From: an uncultured Lachnospiraceae bacterium
GTDB taxonomy: Bacteria > Bacillota > Clostridia > Lachnospirales > Lachnospiraceae
NCBI GenBank assembly: GCA_934317005.1
Contig: CAKREB010000002.1
Coordinates: forward strand, 62,001 to 126,000
DNA: 64,000 bases
Direction of reading: 5' to 3'
Position 1 is the stretch's first letter, and each line of letters opens with the position of its first letter. Below are positions 34,323-44,404 of the stretch, one piece after another. Under the pieces are notes generated by a model. The model worked only from the letters and a program-made list of their open reading frames with translations. It ran no database searches and was not told the DNA's origin. The translations under genes and the position numbers were made by a program.

Positions 34323-35804
34323 ATGGGAAAGCCAACGGGTTTTATGGAATATGATAGAAAAAATAATGTAGCGGTAGAGCCGTTAGAACGTATTAAAAAC
34401 TTTAATGAATTTCATACGCCAATGCGGGAGAAGAATCGTAGAGAACAGGCTGCGCGCTGTATGAACTGTGGTGTACCGTTTTGTCAGTCAGGCATGATGA
34501 TAAATGGAATGGCATCCGGTTGTCCTTTGAACAATTTAGTTCCGGAGTGGAATGATCTGCTTTTTCATGGAAACATGGAAAAGGCATTGCAGATGCTTCG
34601 CCAGACAAATAATTTTCCGGAGTTTACATCCAGAGTGTGTCCGGCACTCTGTGAGGCAGCCTGCACCTGTGGTCTGAACGATTCGCCGGTTACCTGTAAG
34701 GCAAATGAAAATGCTATTATAGAATATGGATATGCGAATGGTCTGATGAAAGCAAATCCTCCAAAGGTTCGTACCGGTAAGAAGGTCGCAATCGTAGGTT
34801 CCGGTCCTTCCGGTCTGGCAGCAGCAGATCAGTTAAACAAACGTGGTCATGATGTTACGGTATACGAAAGAAATGATCATATCGGAGGACTTTTGATGTA
34901 TGGTATTCCGAATATGAAGCTGGAAAAATGGGTTATTGACAGAAAGCAGAAGGTTATGGAAGAAGAGGGCGTTCACTTTGTTGTCAATGCAGATGTAGGA
35001 AAGAATGTAAAGGCAGATGATCTTTTAAAAGAATATGATAGTGTGATTCTTTGCTGCGGTGCATCTAACCCACGTGATATTAAAGCACCGGGACGAGAGG
35101 CACAGGGAATCTATTTTGCTGTTGACTTTTTAACACGTTCTACAAAGCATGTGCTGTCTGGCAAGAAGGAAGGCTGGGTAGATACGAAAGGCAAAAATGT
35201 CGTAGTGATCGGTGGCGGTGATACCGGTAATGACTGTGTTGGAACTGCTGTTCGTCAGGGTGCCAAATCAGTTGTACAGATTGAGATGATGCCAAAGCTT
35301 CCGGATCAGAGAAGTGCAAGCAATCCGTGGCCGGAGTGGCCGCGTGTCTGCAAGACAGATTATGGTCAGGAAGAGGCAATTGCCGTATATGGAAAAGATC
35401 CCCGTATCTATCAGGCAACCGTCAAAGAATTTATTGCTGATAAGAACGGTGTGTTAAAGAAAGTTAAGCTTGTAAAGCTGGAGCCAAAGAAAGATCCAAA
35501 GACAGGCCGTCTGAATATGACAGAGATTGCAGGCAGTGAGTTTGAGATTCCGGCAGATTATGTTTTGATTGCGGCAGGATTTTTAGGAACACAGGATTAC
35601 ATTGCTAAGGCATTTAAGGTGAAGCTAAATGAACGCACTAATGTAGCGACAGCGGCAGGAGAATATAAGACTTCTGTAGATAAGGTCTTTACAGCAGGGG
35701 ATATGCACCGCGGTCAGTCGTTGGTAGTCTGGGGAATACGGGAAGGACGCTGTGTTGCCAGAGAAGTGGACGAAAAGCTGATGGGCTATACAAATCTGGC
35801 TTAA
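34323..35804 (+). CDS. gltD: Glutamate synthase, small (beta) subunit
   Basis: This 493-residue flavoprotein takes electrons from NAD(P)H to the large subunit. N-terminal cysteines (CMNCGVPFCQSG, CPLNNLVPEW, CPALCEAACTCG) hold 4Fe-4S clusters. FAD binding is at GSGPSGLAAADQL and NAD(P) binding at VIGGGDTGNDCVG. A third dinucleotide motif FTAGDMHRGQSLVVW closes the fold. It is the partner of gltB in a two-gene operon. Length and all motifs are normal. Confidence 0.97.
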   Translation: MGKPTGFMEYDRKNNVAVEPLERIKNFNEFHTPMREKNRREQAARCMNCGVPFCQSGMMINGMASGCPLNNLVPEWNDLLFHGNMEKALQMLRQTNNFPEFTSRVCPALCEAACTCGLNDSPVTCKANENAIIEYGYANGLMKANPPKVRTGKKVAIVGSGPSGLAAADQLNKRGHDVTVYERNDHIGGLLMYGIPNMKLEKWVIDRKQKVMEEEGVHFVVNADVGKNVKADDLLKEYDSVILCCGASNPRDIKAPGREAQGIYFAVDFLTRSTKHVLSGKKEGWVDTKGKNVVVIGGGDTGNDCVGTAVRQGAKSVVQIEMMPKLPDQRSASNPWPEWPRVCKTDYGQEEAIAVYGKDPRIYQATVKEFIADKNGVLKKVKLVKLEPKKDPKTGRLNMTEIAGSEFEIPADYVLIAAGFLGTQDYIAKAFKVKLNERTNVATAAGEYKTSVDKVFTAGDMHRGQSLVVWGIREGRCVAREVDEKLMGYTNLA

Positions 35805-35807
35805 GAC

Positions 35808-35928
35808 TTGACAAAGACAGGTTTTGTTGCTATGCTACATGTAATTATTAGAAGCATAATGTAGTAAAGACAGACGCTAAGACGCAGTACAGGCGGTTCC
35901 GATAGGAATTGTAGGTGCTGCGTTTTTG
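35808..35928 (+). promoter_or_regulatory. Promoter followed by a terminator-like hairpin
   Basis: TTGACA (35808-35813), a 17-bp spacer and TATGCT (35831-35836) give a good promoter right after the gltD stop. Downstream, ACGCAGTAC (35882-35890) pairs with GTGCTGCGT (35915-35923), then T5. It would yield a ~85-nt RNA or act as an attenuated leader for the gene at 35978. Confidence 0.5.
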
Positions 35929-35977
35929 TATCTGTCAGCAGGAAGCCTGCAGATGGAGAAAGGAAGGTAGGATTTGT

Positions 35978-37093
35978 ATGAAAGGAAGGTTAAGAAAAAT
36001 AATCTGTGTTGTGTTTATCATCGGACTGCTAGGTGGCAGCGTGGGAGGAAGAGCACAGGCAAAAGCACAGGTGACAGAAAGCACTTATATGGCGTTAAAT
36101 GCTGTGGCAAAATCTATGACAGAGATTCAACTGTCCTGGAAGACAAAGAAGGTGACAAAGTATAAGATTTATCGTGCAATAGAAAAAGCAGACGGAAATA
36201 TTGGAAAGTATCATCTGGTCGCAACGCTGGATGGAAAAACAACAAAATTTTTGGATCGGGGATTAAAAAAGAAGCAGTTGTACTGGTATCAGATTAAAGG
36301 TTATAAGAAGAGTCAGCTGAAATATTATGGTGATGCTACAAAATATACCGGTCTTTGGTGTCAGTTTGATGAATATCAGGTTCCGGATATGTATCGAAGC
36401 ACGGATAAGATTAAGCTTGGTATCTATTCTGATTATGGTGTATGTCCGGATGGATATAAGATTTACCGCAGAGAGGAAGGTACAAAAAAGTTTCAGTTGA
36501 TCAAAAAACTGAAAAAGAAAACGAAAGGTATCGTATATTATGATAAAGCGGTAACAGCAGGAAAAATCTATTACTATAAGGTAAAGGTATATCGAAGGTT
36601 TGGGAAAAAGACATATTACAGTAAATACACCGATGTAGTAGAAATGTCTGCAACCAACCGGACAGGAAAGTTTAAGCTGCAGTTTGTAGAAGGACAGAGT
36701 GGTGCAGAGGATGAGGCGGTCATTCAGATTATCAGTGCAGATGGAAATGGAGAGATTGTACTATCAGATCAGGCCGGTTTAGCCTTGTGCAGGAAAGAGG
36801 ACGCAGAAAACCATGATTTTGATTATGCCGTGCAGATCACAGAATATAGCACTGATGGAAAGAGCTGGAAGGCATGTGATAAAGAAAAGGGGGATATTCC
36901 AGTCATCAGGGAGAACGAGTCGGTCTGGATCAGGATTAAGTCTACGAAGCAGGAAAAGATTGATACATTAGAAAATTTGTCTGTTTTTGAGTTAGAAATG
37001 ATGGTGCGGTATAATCATCTGACATGTGTACTTGATATGGATCTGCTTGACAAAACAGCATCAGCTTTTGTTTATGAAGAGGCATATCACTAA
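35978..37093 (+). CDS. Secreted protein with fibronectin type III-like repeats
   Basis: This 371-residue protein begins with a signal peptide (KGRLRKIICVVFIIGLLGGS; cleavage near AQAKA). Two FN3-like units follow (~30-115 and ~120-215), each with the pattern W/Y-K-x-Y-K-I-Y-R ... YYYKVKVYRR typical of clostridial surface proteins. The last ~150 residues have no family I recognise. It is probably an exported envelope or matrix protein. No sortase motif or second membrane helix is visible. ATG 35978 follows GGAAGGTAGG. The longer frame runs into the leader hairpin and is rejected. Confidence 0.7.
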   Translation: MKGRLRKIICVVFIIGLLGGSVGGRAQAKAQVTESTYMALNAVAKSMTEIQLSWKTKKVTKYKIYRAIEKADGNIGKYHLVATLDGKTTKFLDRGLKKKQLYWYQIKGYKKSQLKYYGDATKYTGLWCQFDEYQVPDMYRSTDKIKLGIYSDYGVCPDGYKIYRREEGTKKFQLIKKLKKKTKGIVYYDKAVTAGKIYYYKVKVYRRFGKKTYYSKYTDVVEMSATNRTGKFKLQFVEGQSGAEDEAVIQIISADGNGEIVLSDQAGLALCRKEDAENHDFDYAVQITEYSTDGKSWKACDKEKGDIPVIRENESVWIRIKSTKQEKIDTLENLSVFELEMMVRYNHLTCVLDMDLLDKTASAFVYEEAYH

Positions 37094-37267
37094 TACTTTG
37101 GAGCAGGGTTTACAGTTTAAAATGTTTTTTGGATGTATTTGATTGCCATAATAAGGAATATATTGCTATATTAAGGAAATGTTTAACAAAAATTCATAAA
37201 AAATTATTGTGCAGATATGACAGATACGATTTATAATAGACCTATCAGAGATGAGGGGAGTTGTCAT

Positions 37268-39679
37268 ATGGAAAATACAGAAGAAAAAACGAGGGAAATG
37301 TCTATTAATGGTCTGACCGGTGCAGAGGTACAGGAACGGACGGCGCGTGGATTGACGAATAAAGTGGATCTTTCGACTGGACTTACGACACGGGAAATTA
37401 TTTTATCAAACACACTTACCTATTTTAACTTAATCTTTTTAGTTATTACGATTCTATTGTGTGTTGTTGGTTCTTTTCGGAATCTGACATTTTTGCCGAT
37501 CATCATTGGTAATATGCTGATTGGAATCATACAGGAGCTTCGTGCCAAAAAGACTTTGGACAAGATGAATATTCTAAATGCACCGCATGCGGTTGTTGTT
37601 CGCGACGGAAAACAGTCACAGGTAATGTCTGATGAACTGGTGGTAGATGATGTGATCCTGCTTTCTGCGGGAGATCAGATCTGTGCAGATGCAGTTGTGT
37701 TAGATGGAAATGTCATGGTCAATGAGTCACTGCTTACCGGAGAGTCGGATGAGATTGAAAAGACGAAGGAAAGCAGTTTGTTGTCGGGCAGCTTCGTTGT
37801 ATCAGGACAGTGCTATGCAAGACTGGAAAGAGTGGGAGAAGAGTCTTATATTTCAAAGCTTACGATGGAAGCTAAGGCGATGGGAAGTGGTGAGCAGTCG
37901 GAGATGGTTCGGTCGATCAATCAGATCGTAAAGTGGGTTGGCATTATCATTATTCCGATTGCAATCGTTCTATCGTTTCAGAGTCATTTTGTTAATGGCG
38001 AAACGATACGAAGAAGTGTTACCTCTACTGTTGCAGCAATCATAGGTATGATACCGGAGGGACTGTATCTTTTGACAACGATCGCATTGGCGCTTAGTAC
38101 AATGCGTCTGGCAAAGAGCAAGGTGCTGTTACATGATATGAAAAGCATAGAAACACTGGCACGGGTGGATGTGTTATGTGTGGATAAGACGGGAACGATC
38201 ACGGAACCGACGATGTGTGTCAGCAGGGTCTGCTGTTTTCAAAATGGCAGGTTTGCACAAGAGGAAGAAGTACGGCAGCTTCTATGTGAGTATGCCAATG
38301 CTTCAAAGGATAATAACGCAACGATGGATGCCATAAAGACATATGTAGAGCAGGAAAAGGATGTTTTGCATCCAAATGAACGAAATGTCGTGGATGTTAT
38401 GCCGTTTTCTTCCAGTGTGAAGTATGGAAGTGTTTCCTTTGAGGATGGTATCTATCTTTTGGGTGCACCGGAATTTATCATGAAAAATGATTTTGATAAA
38501 ATTTCTGCTGAGCTTACTCCTTATACGCAAAAGGGCTATCGTGTATTACTGTTAGCAGAGTACGCAGGTCAGAATATCAAGGATGGAATCATAGATGAGG
38601 TGATACCGGTCGGCTATGTCGTATTGTCTAACCCAATCCGTGAAAATGCGCGGGAAACTTTTGATTATTTTAAGACGCAGGATGTAAAGATCAAGGTAAT
38701 ATCCGGTGATAATCCGGCAACAGTATCAGAGATTGCAAAGCAGGCTGGGATTGATGGGGCAGAAGCGTATGTGGATGCAGTTACGTTAGATACAGAAGAA
38801 AAGCTGCAGGATGCGGTAGAACGGTATACGGTATTCGGCAGAGTCACACCTAAGCAGAAGCAGATGTTAGTACAGGCACTGCAAAAGAAGGAGCATACCG
38901 TTGCTATGACAGGCGATGGAGTCAATGATATTTTAGCCATGAAGGATGCAGACTGCAGTGTGGCAATGGCTTCCGGAAGTGAGGCGGCGACGCAGGCGGC
39001 ACAGGTGGTTTTACTGGATTCAGATTTTGCGCATATGCCGAATGTTGTCTGGGAGGGACGCCGTGTTGTCAACAATGTACAGCGTTCCGCAAGCCTTTTT
39101 CTGGTAAAAAATATATTTTCGTTATTATTATCTGTATTCGCAGCGATTTTTATGATTACCTATCCGTTAGAGCCGGCACAGATTTCTTTGATCAGTATGT
39201 TTACAATTGGATTTCCGGGATTTCTTTTGGCACTGGAACCAAACAAAGACCGGATTCGTGGTCATTTTCTGAAAAATGTGATGCTAAAGGCGTTACCGGC
39301 AGGCTTGACCGATGTGCTGGCGGTAGGGGCGCTTGTTATCTGCGGTGGGGTGTTTAGGCTGCCGGATACGGATATTGCAACGGCGAGTACCATGCTTTTG
39401 GCAGTTGTTGGTATTATGATCTTAATTAAGATCAGTGAACCGCTTACTAAGATGAAATATGCGATCGTAGGAATCAATATTTTTGGTCTGGTCTTTTGTG
39501 GAATCTTTTTGAAGCAGCTTTTTGCATTAAGCGAGATGTCAAATATCTGTATTCTGCTTTTTGTCGTATTTGGCTTTGCAGCGGAATCTTTGTTTAGAAA
39601 TCTGACATTGCTTGTAGAAAAGATCAATGTATTTTACATAAAAAGAAAAGAAAAACGAAAAATTCAAAAGGAGGGATAG
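37268..39679 (+). CDS. P-type cation-transporting ATPase (CtpE/Ca-type)
   Basis: This 803-residue membrane pump has the P-type plan: actuator loop with TGESD, phosphorylation site Asp306 in DKTGT, and the hinge GDGVNDILAMKDADC. About ten membrane helices are predicted. The M4 motif MIPEGLYLL has the PEGL of P2-type calcium/magnesium pumps, with no N-terminal heavy-metal domain and no CPC motif. It resembles mycobacterial CtpE, a calcium importer. The ion remains inferred. ATG 37268 follows GGGGAG. An upstream ATG (37217) would add 17 residues. It is not clearly linked to its neighbours. Confidence 0.88.
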   Translation: MENTEEKTREMSINGLTGAEVQERTARGLTNKVDLSTGLTTREIILSNTLTYFNLIFLVITILLCVVGSFRNLTFLPIIIGNMLIGIIQELRAKKTLDKMNILNAPHAVVVRDGKQSQVMSDELVVDDVILLSAGDQICADAVVLDGNVMVNESLLTGESDEIEKTKESSLLSGSFVVSGQCYARLERVGEESYISKLTMEAKAMGSGEQSEMVRSINQIVKWVGIIIIPIAIVLSFQSHFVNGETIRRSVTSTVAAIIGMIPEGLYLLTTIALALSTMRLAKSKVLLHDMKSIETLARVDVLCVDKTGTITEPTMCVSRVCCFQNGRFAQEEEVRQLLCEYANASKDNNATMDAIKTYVEQEKDVLHPNERNVVDVMPFSSSVKYGSVSFEDGIYLLGAPEFIMKNDFDKISAELTPYTQKGYRVLLLAEYAGQNIKDGIIDEVIPVGYVVLSNPIRENARETFDYFKTQDVKIKVISGDNPATVSEIAKQAGIDGAEAYVDAVTLDTEEKLQDAVERYTVFGRVTPKQKQMLVQALQKKEHTVAMTGDGVNDILAMKDADCSVAMASGSEAATQAAQVVLLDSDFAHMPNVVWEGRRVVNNVQRSASLFLVKNIFSLLLSVFAAIFMITYPLEPAQISLISMFTIGFPGFLLALEPNKDRIRGHFLKNVMLKALPAGLTDVLAVGALVICGGVFRLPDTDIATASTMLLAVVGIMILIKISEPLTKMKYAIVGINIFGLVFCGIFLKQLFALSEMSNICILLFVVFGFAAESLFRNLTLLVEKINVFYIKRKEKRKIQKEG

Positions 39680-39697
39680 CATAGAGAGGGGAGTTTG

Positions 39698-39706
39698 TGC
39701 TATAAT
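39698..39706 (+). promoter_or_regulatory. Extended -10 promoter for trpS
   Basis: TGCTATAAT is an extended -10 element 100 nt before trpS. No convincing -35 box is seen. The leader is too short for a T-box, so trpS does not appear to be controlled by uncharged tRNA here. Confidence 0.5.
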
Positions 39707-39805
39707 AAAATGTCGTGAGGTCAATATTTCTGAACAGATATAGAAAAAGCAAGACCTTATATCGTATGATAGTATAAAGCAGAATCGCAGAAATGAGGAA
39801 GAGGA

Positions 39806-40870
39806 ATGAAACAGGTAATATTAACAGGTGATCGTCCTACAGGGCGTCTTCATGTAGGACATTATGTAGGCTCATTAAAGGAGCGTGTAAGATTACAGAA
39901 CTCAGGGCTCTATGATGAGATTTATATTATGATAGCAGATGCACAGGCTTTAACGGATAATGCAGAGCATCCGGAAAAGGTTCGCCAGAATATTGTTCAG
40001 GTAGCATTAGACTATCTTGCATGTGGCTTGGACCCTGAGAAAGCTACTATTTTTATTCAGTCAATGGTGCCGGAATTAACGGAGCTGACATTTTATTATA
40101 TGAATCTTGTTACCGTATCCAGAGTGCAGAGAAACCCTACGGTAAAAGCAGAGATTAAAATGCGTGACTTTGAGGCTAGTATTCCGGTTGGATTTTTCTG
40201 CTATCCGATCAGTCAGGCAGCAGACATTACTGCTTTTCGTGCTACGGTTGTTCCGGCAGGAGAAGATCAGATGCCGATGGTAGAGCAGTGTAAGGAAATC
40301 GTTCATAAGTTTAATTCTGTTTATGGAGAAACCCTGACAGATCCTAAGATCGTACTTCCGGATAATCAGGCTTGTCTTCGTCTGCCTGGTATTGATGGAA
40401 AAGCAAAGATGAGTAAATCTTTAGGAAACTGTATTTATCTTTCTGATGAGCCGGATGACATTAAGAAGAAGGTTATGTCTATGTTTACAGATCCGAACCA
40501 TCTTCGTGTGGAAGATCCGGGACAGGTAGACGGCAATCCGGTATTCATTTATCTGGATGCTTTTTGCAGAACAGAGCATTTTGCGGAATTTTTGCCGGAT
40601 TATCAGAATCTGGATGAGTTAAAGGATCATTACAGACGTGGTGGTCTGGGAGATGTTAAGGTAAAGAAGTTCTTAAATAATGTACTTCAGGCAGAGCTTG
40701 CTCCAATCCGTGAACGCAGAAAAATGTGGGAACAGCGCTTGCCGGAAGTTTATGATATTTTAAAAGTTGGTAGCGAAAAGGCAGAAAAGACTGCTGCAGC
40801 AACATTGCAGGATGTCCGTCGTGCCATGAAGATTGATTATTTTGACAATGGAACGATGACAAAGGAGTAA
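39806..40870 (+). CDS. trpS: Tryptophanyl-tRNA synthetase
   Basis: This 354-residue class I synthetase charges tRNA-Trp. The HIGH-type motif reads PTGRLHVGHYVGSL (11-24), and the KMSKS loop is AKMSKSLGN. Length and motif spacing are those of the bacterial enzyme (~330-350 residues). GAGGAAGAGG precedes the start. The M18 peptidase gene begins 3 nt after the stop codon, so the two share a transcript. Confidence 0.95.
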   Translation: MKQVILTGDRPTGRLHVGHYVGSLKERVRLQNSGLYDEIYIMIADAQALTDNAEHPEKVRQNIVQVALDYLACGLDPEKATIFIQSMVPELTELTFYYMNLVTVSRVQRNPTVKAEIKMRDFEASIPVGFFCYPISQAADITAFRATVVPAGEDQMPMVEQCKEIVHKFNSVYGETLTDPKIVLPDNQACLRLPGIDGKAKMSKSLGNCIYLSDEPDDIKKKVMSMFTDPNHLRVEDPGQVDGNPVFIYLDAFCRTEHFAEFLPDYQNLDELKDHYRRGGLGDVKVKKFLNNVLQAELAPIRERRKMWEQRLPEVYDILKVGSEKAEKTAAATLQDVRRAMKIDYFDNGTMTKE

Positions 40871-40872
40871 GC

Positions 40873-42144
40873 ATGTCAGAAAAGGAAATGATACAGGGAT
40901 TGTTTGACTTTATCGGGGAAAGTCCAACGGCCTTTCATGCTGCCGCTCAGATCTGTGATAGGTTGGATCAGGCAGGCTTTGTTCGTTTATCGGAAAAGAA
41001 GGTCTGGAAGCTTACAGCAGGTAGCAAGTATTATGTTACCAGAAATGATTCTGCTGTCATCAGCTTTGTCCTGCCGGAAAAAGAGGCGGTATGCTATAAG
41101 ATTGTGGCAAGTCATCTGGATTCTCCGTGTTTTAAGGTAAAGACAGAACCTGAGATTAAACAGGGGAATGCCTATGTAAAACTGAACACAGAAAAGTATG
41201 GTGGCATGATCTTGTCAAGCTGGCTGGATCGTCCGCTGTCCTTAGCAGGCAGAGTGTTTTATGAAGGAAAAGATGGTAAGATCTGTCATAGTCTTATTAA
41301 CATTGACAGAGATTTACTGGTCATACCGAATCTTGCTATCCATATGAACCGTGAGATTAATCAGGGTTATGCATATAATCCACAGACGGACATGCTGCCG
41401 ATCTTTTCTGGTCAGAAGGAGCGTACCGTTTATGATCGGATCGCAGAAGAGTTATCCATTTCAAAGGATCAGATTCTGTCAGAAGAATTATATGTATATG
41501 TCCGTCAAAAAGGGTGTCTGATCGGGGAAGATCAGGAATGGATGTTAGCTCCGAGGCTTGATGATCTGCAATGTGCTTATACCAGCTTACAGGGAATCCT
41601 GCAGGCAAAGCCTAAAGATTATATTGCATGCAGTGCCTACTTTGATAATGAAGAAGTAGGAAGTGGCACAAAGCAGGGAGCGGATTCTACATTTTTAGAG
41701 CAGACGATGCGAAGGATCAGCAGGCTGCTTGGCTTCGATGAGGAGCAGGCAGAATGTATACGAAACAGCAGCTTTTTGATCTCGGCAGACAATGCACATG
41801 CATTACACCCGAATCATCCGGAAAAGGCGGATCTGACCAATGCTCCACAGCTAAACGGTGGCGTAGTGATCAAATATCATGGTGGACAGAAATATACGAC
41901 AGATGGCTATTCGGCTGCCTGCCTGATCAGCCTTTGTCGTGAGGCAGATATACCGTTTCAGTCATACTGCAACCGTTCAGATATTGCAGGAGGTTCTACA
42001 CTTGGAAACATCTCTACAGCACATGTTTCCATTCCGTCTGCAGATATCGGCTTTGCACAGCTTGCGATGCACTCGGCGGTAGAAACAGCGGGGGCAAAAG
42101 ATGTTATGTATGGTGTGAGATTATTTGAACAGTTTTGGAAATAA
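40873..42144 (+). CDS. M18 family metallo-aminopeptidase
   Basis: This 423-residue zinc aminopeptidase (aspartyl-aminopeptidase clan) releases N-terminal residues from peptides in the cytosol. Metal and catalytic segments are visible: SHLDSPCFKVK (first His/Asp), GGMILSSWLDRPLSLAG, DNEEVGSGTKQGADS (Glu-Glu pair), SADNAHALHPN and a final His in MHSAVETAG. It sits 3 nt after trpS with AAAGGAG as ribosome site and is followed by a terminator. Confidence 0.92.
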   Translation: MSEKEMIQGLFDFIGESPTAFHAAAQICDRLDQAGFVRLSEKKVWKLTAGSKYYVTRNDSAVISFVLPEKEAVCYKIVASHLDSPCFKVKTEPEIKQGNAYVKLNTEKYGGMILSSWLDRPLSLAGRVFYEGKDGKICHSLINIDRDLLVIPNLAIHMNREINQGYAYNPQTDMLPIFSGQKERTVYDRIAEELSISKDQILSEELYVYVRQKGCLIGEDQEWMLAPRLDDLQCAYTSLQGILQAKPKDYIACSAYFDNEEVGSGTKQGADSTFLEQTMRRISRLLGFDEEQAECIRNSSFLISADNAHALHPNHPEKADLTNAPQLNGGVVIKYHGGQKYTTDGYSAACLISLCREADIPFQSYCNRSDIAGGSTLGNISTAHVSIPSADIGFAQLAMHSAVETAGAKDVMYGVRLFEQFWK

Positions 42145-42150
42145 ATACAG

Positions 42151-42179
42151 TAAGGTACTTGGTTGATTCAAGTACCTTA
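42151..42179 (+). terminator. trpS-peptidase terminator
   Basis: TAAGGTACTTG and CAAGTACCTTA form an 11-bp stem (extended by flanking TACA/TGTA) with a 7-nt loop and a following T-rich tract. Confidence 0.8.
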
Positions 42180-42241
42180 TTGTATTTATGTGGTAAAAAA
42201 TATTGTGTGCTTAGTGCTTCAGCCGAATAGGAAGTAAAGCG

Positions 42242-43012
42242 TTATGCCATTTCTGCGATACGGCTTACACCGACATAGATTTCTGAAATCTTATACCAGG
42301 TAGGATAATCAACGACACCTGTCTGCGGCAGATTAAAAATCTTTTGGAAGACGCGGACAGAGTTTGCTGTTTGTTCTCCGTATACACCGTCTGCGGAAAT
42401 TTTTGGGATCAGAGGATAGGCACCGGCAATGACGTTGAGCTGTTCCTGCATTTGCCGCACTTTGCTTCCGGTGCTTCCGATGGTAAGATCCGTTCCAGGC
42501 CATGAGGAAGGAATACCGGAAATTTCTTCGGAGGTATTGATAAAAATCGAATCACCGTAGAAGTAGCGGAGAATTTCAATCGCACTGTATCCGTCTTCGC
42601 CAAGACTTTTTGACTCCCATTGCCGCATCCAGTTTGGGCAGGAAACACGTTTTCCGTCACAATATTGTGTAAAGAGCGGCTGCACGACATTTGGACGGGA
42701 CAGATAGTTGGAAAAGATGGTATCGACAGCGTTAGAGATGCTGTCAAAGATATTGCGTCCGGCAATCCATTTCTGGTCATATGCCGTAGAACTTGTAATA
42801 GTAAAATCTTTTCCACGGTTGCGATACCATTCGGTATATACCCTGTTTAGTGTAATGGACTGAATGGCGAGAATGTTAGCAAATAGTGTTTCTTCCGGCC
42901 AGGTGGCATAAATTTCGCTGGAAGCTACATTTTTAATGTAATCTTTATAACGAACATAATAGTTTTTTGCGGACGCATCATTTGGAGACCCGTCATGTAC
43001 GATAACATATTC
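42242..43012 (-). pseudogene. sleC: SleC-like spore cortex-lytic protein, C-terminal part (256 codons)
   Basis: This fragment starts abruptly at EYVIVHDGSPND and covers the SpoIID/LytB-like lytic transglycosylase domain (YKDYIKNVASSEIYATWPEE, RVYTEWYRNRGKDFTITSST, QPLFTQYCDGKRVSCPNWM). A peptidoglycan-binding domain follows (LTIGSTGSKVRQMQEQLNVI, DGVYGEQTANSVRVFQ). SleC degrades spore cortex during germination. The missing N-terminal part lies at 47886-48374 beyond a 4.87-kb insert. As it stands, 13 codons of insert sequence and an ATG (43051) precede it, but no ribosome site or export/pro region. Excision of the insert restores a 419-codon gene. Confidence 0.88.
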
Positions 43013-43108
43013 GGGGGATGGAGTGCGAATGCTTTGGAAGGTGGAAATCATGCTGCGAATCTGTTACAATACAATTTGAAACTGTTGATATAAGAAATGG
43101 GGAATTTT

Positions 43109-44404
43109 GTGAAAAAGCAAAGTAAAAAGAGTATGCAGCGTCAGAAGATACGCTGGGAAAAGTTAGACAATACAGCGAACCTGTTTCCGGCGATCGCAAA
43201 TCGGGAAATGACAAATGTGTATCGGATATCGGTTACTTTAACGGAAAATATAGATGAGAGGCTGTTACAGCAGGCAGTTGATAAAGTGCTGCCAAGATTT
43301 GATACTTTTCGGGTTCGGATGCGGCGCGGAATCTTTTGGCACTATTTTGAAACCAATGCGAAGCCGGCACCGCTTGTGCGGGAGGAAAATGACTATCCCT
43401 GCCGTTATATTGAGCCATATGCGAATAATAATTATCTTTTCCGGGTGACATATTATGCAAACCGGATCAATTTAGAGGTGTTTCATGTGTTGGCAGACGG
43501 CATGGGCGGTGTCAACTTTTTGCGTGAGATCACATACCAGTATTTGCGTCTGCGCTATACGGAACTGGAATCCGGTCAGGTAGACAGCTTTTCGGATGAT
43601 ACATCGGTTAATACAGAGGACAGTTATTTGAAAAACTATCGGAAGGCAAAAAAGAAGGGATATCAGACAAAGCGTGCAGTTGAAATACGCGGCGAGCGTC
43701 TGACGGCAGGAGAACTCAGTGTGATGCATGGATTTTTGTCGGTACAGGAATTAAAACATGTCTGTAAAAGGTATAGTGTCAGTATCAATGAATACTTTAC
43801 GGCGGTCTTTTTGTACAGCATTTATAAAGAATATCTGCATGGTCAGTCATCTGACAAGCCGATTGCAGCAAGCATTCCGGTTAATTTAAGACCGTATTTT
43901 GACTCTTTGACTACGCGTAACTTTTTTGTCATGGTAAGTGCGGTGTTAGAGCCACAGGAAGAAATGACATTGGAAGAAGTGATCATGGTAGTGAGAGATA
44001 GTCTGAGAAGTCAGATTACGAAAGAGCATCTGGAGGATCTGTTTTCTTACAATGTGTCGAACCAAAAAAATATCTTTTTGCGCTCGGTTCCTATCTTTAT
44101 AAAAATACTTGCCATGCGCTTTGTATATCGCTCTTCGGCAAAGGCAAATACCACAACGGTAACAAATATTGGAAATATTAAAGTAGAAGAAAAATATCAG
44201 CCATATATCCGGTACTTTAGTGCTATGCTTTCCCGTTCCGTGGGGCAGAATATGAAAGGAGCGATCTGCTCTTATCAGGATACAATGGTGTTTACAATCA
44301 CGTCGGTATTGCAGGATGTGTCGATACAGAGGTGCTTTTTTCGGACACTGGCAAAGGAAGGGCTGTCTGTGAAAGTGGAAACAAATGGAGGTGCTGAGGT
44401 ATGA
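43109..44404 (+). CDS. Condensation/alcohol-acetyltransferase-like acyltransferase
   Basis: This ~431-residue protein has the two-lobed chloramphenicol-acetyltransferase-like fold of condensation domains and alcohol acetyltransferases. The catalytic HxxxDG motif reads FHVLADGMGG (around residue 130). Later PVNLRPYFDSLTTRNFF matches the lobe-bridging segment. It probably joins an acyl group from CoA or a carrier to an alcohol or amine. GTG 43109 has GGGG six bases upstream. An ATG at 43097 lacks a ribosome site. The stop overlaps the next start (ATGA). It is cargo of the element. Confidence 0.75.
   Translation: MKKQSKKSMQRQKIRWEKLDNTANLFPAIANREMTNVYRISVTLTENIDERLLQQAVDKVLPRFDTFRVRMRRGIFWHYFETNAKPAPLVREENDYPCRYIEPYANNNYLFRVTYYANRINLEVFHVLADGMGGVNFLREITYQYLRLRYTELESGQVDSFSDDTSVNTEDSYLKNYRKAKKKGYQTKRAVEIRGERLTAGELSVMHGFLSVQELKHVCKRYSVSINEYFTAVFLYSIYKEYLHGQSSDKPIAASIPVNLRPYFDSLTTRNFFVMVSAVLEPQEEMTLEEVIMVVRDSLRSQITKEHLEDLFSYNVSNQKNIFLRSVPIFIKILAMRFVYRSSAKANTTTVTNIGNIKVEEKYQPYIRYFSAMLSRSVGQNMKGAICSYQDTMVFTITSVLQDVSIQRCFFRTLAKEGLSVKVETNGGAEV

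Noticed and set aside
39707..39805. T-box before trpS
   Set aside because: The leader is only about 100 nt and has no T-box core sequence.
42242..43051. Independent 269-residue peptidoglycan-binding protein starting at 43051
   Set aside because: Its first 13 codons are element sequence, it lacks a ribosome site, and homology begins in mid-protein. It is better read as the 3' part of sleC.
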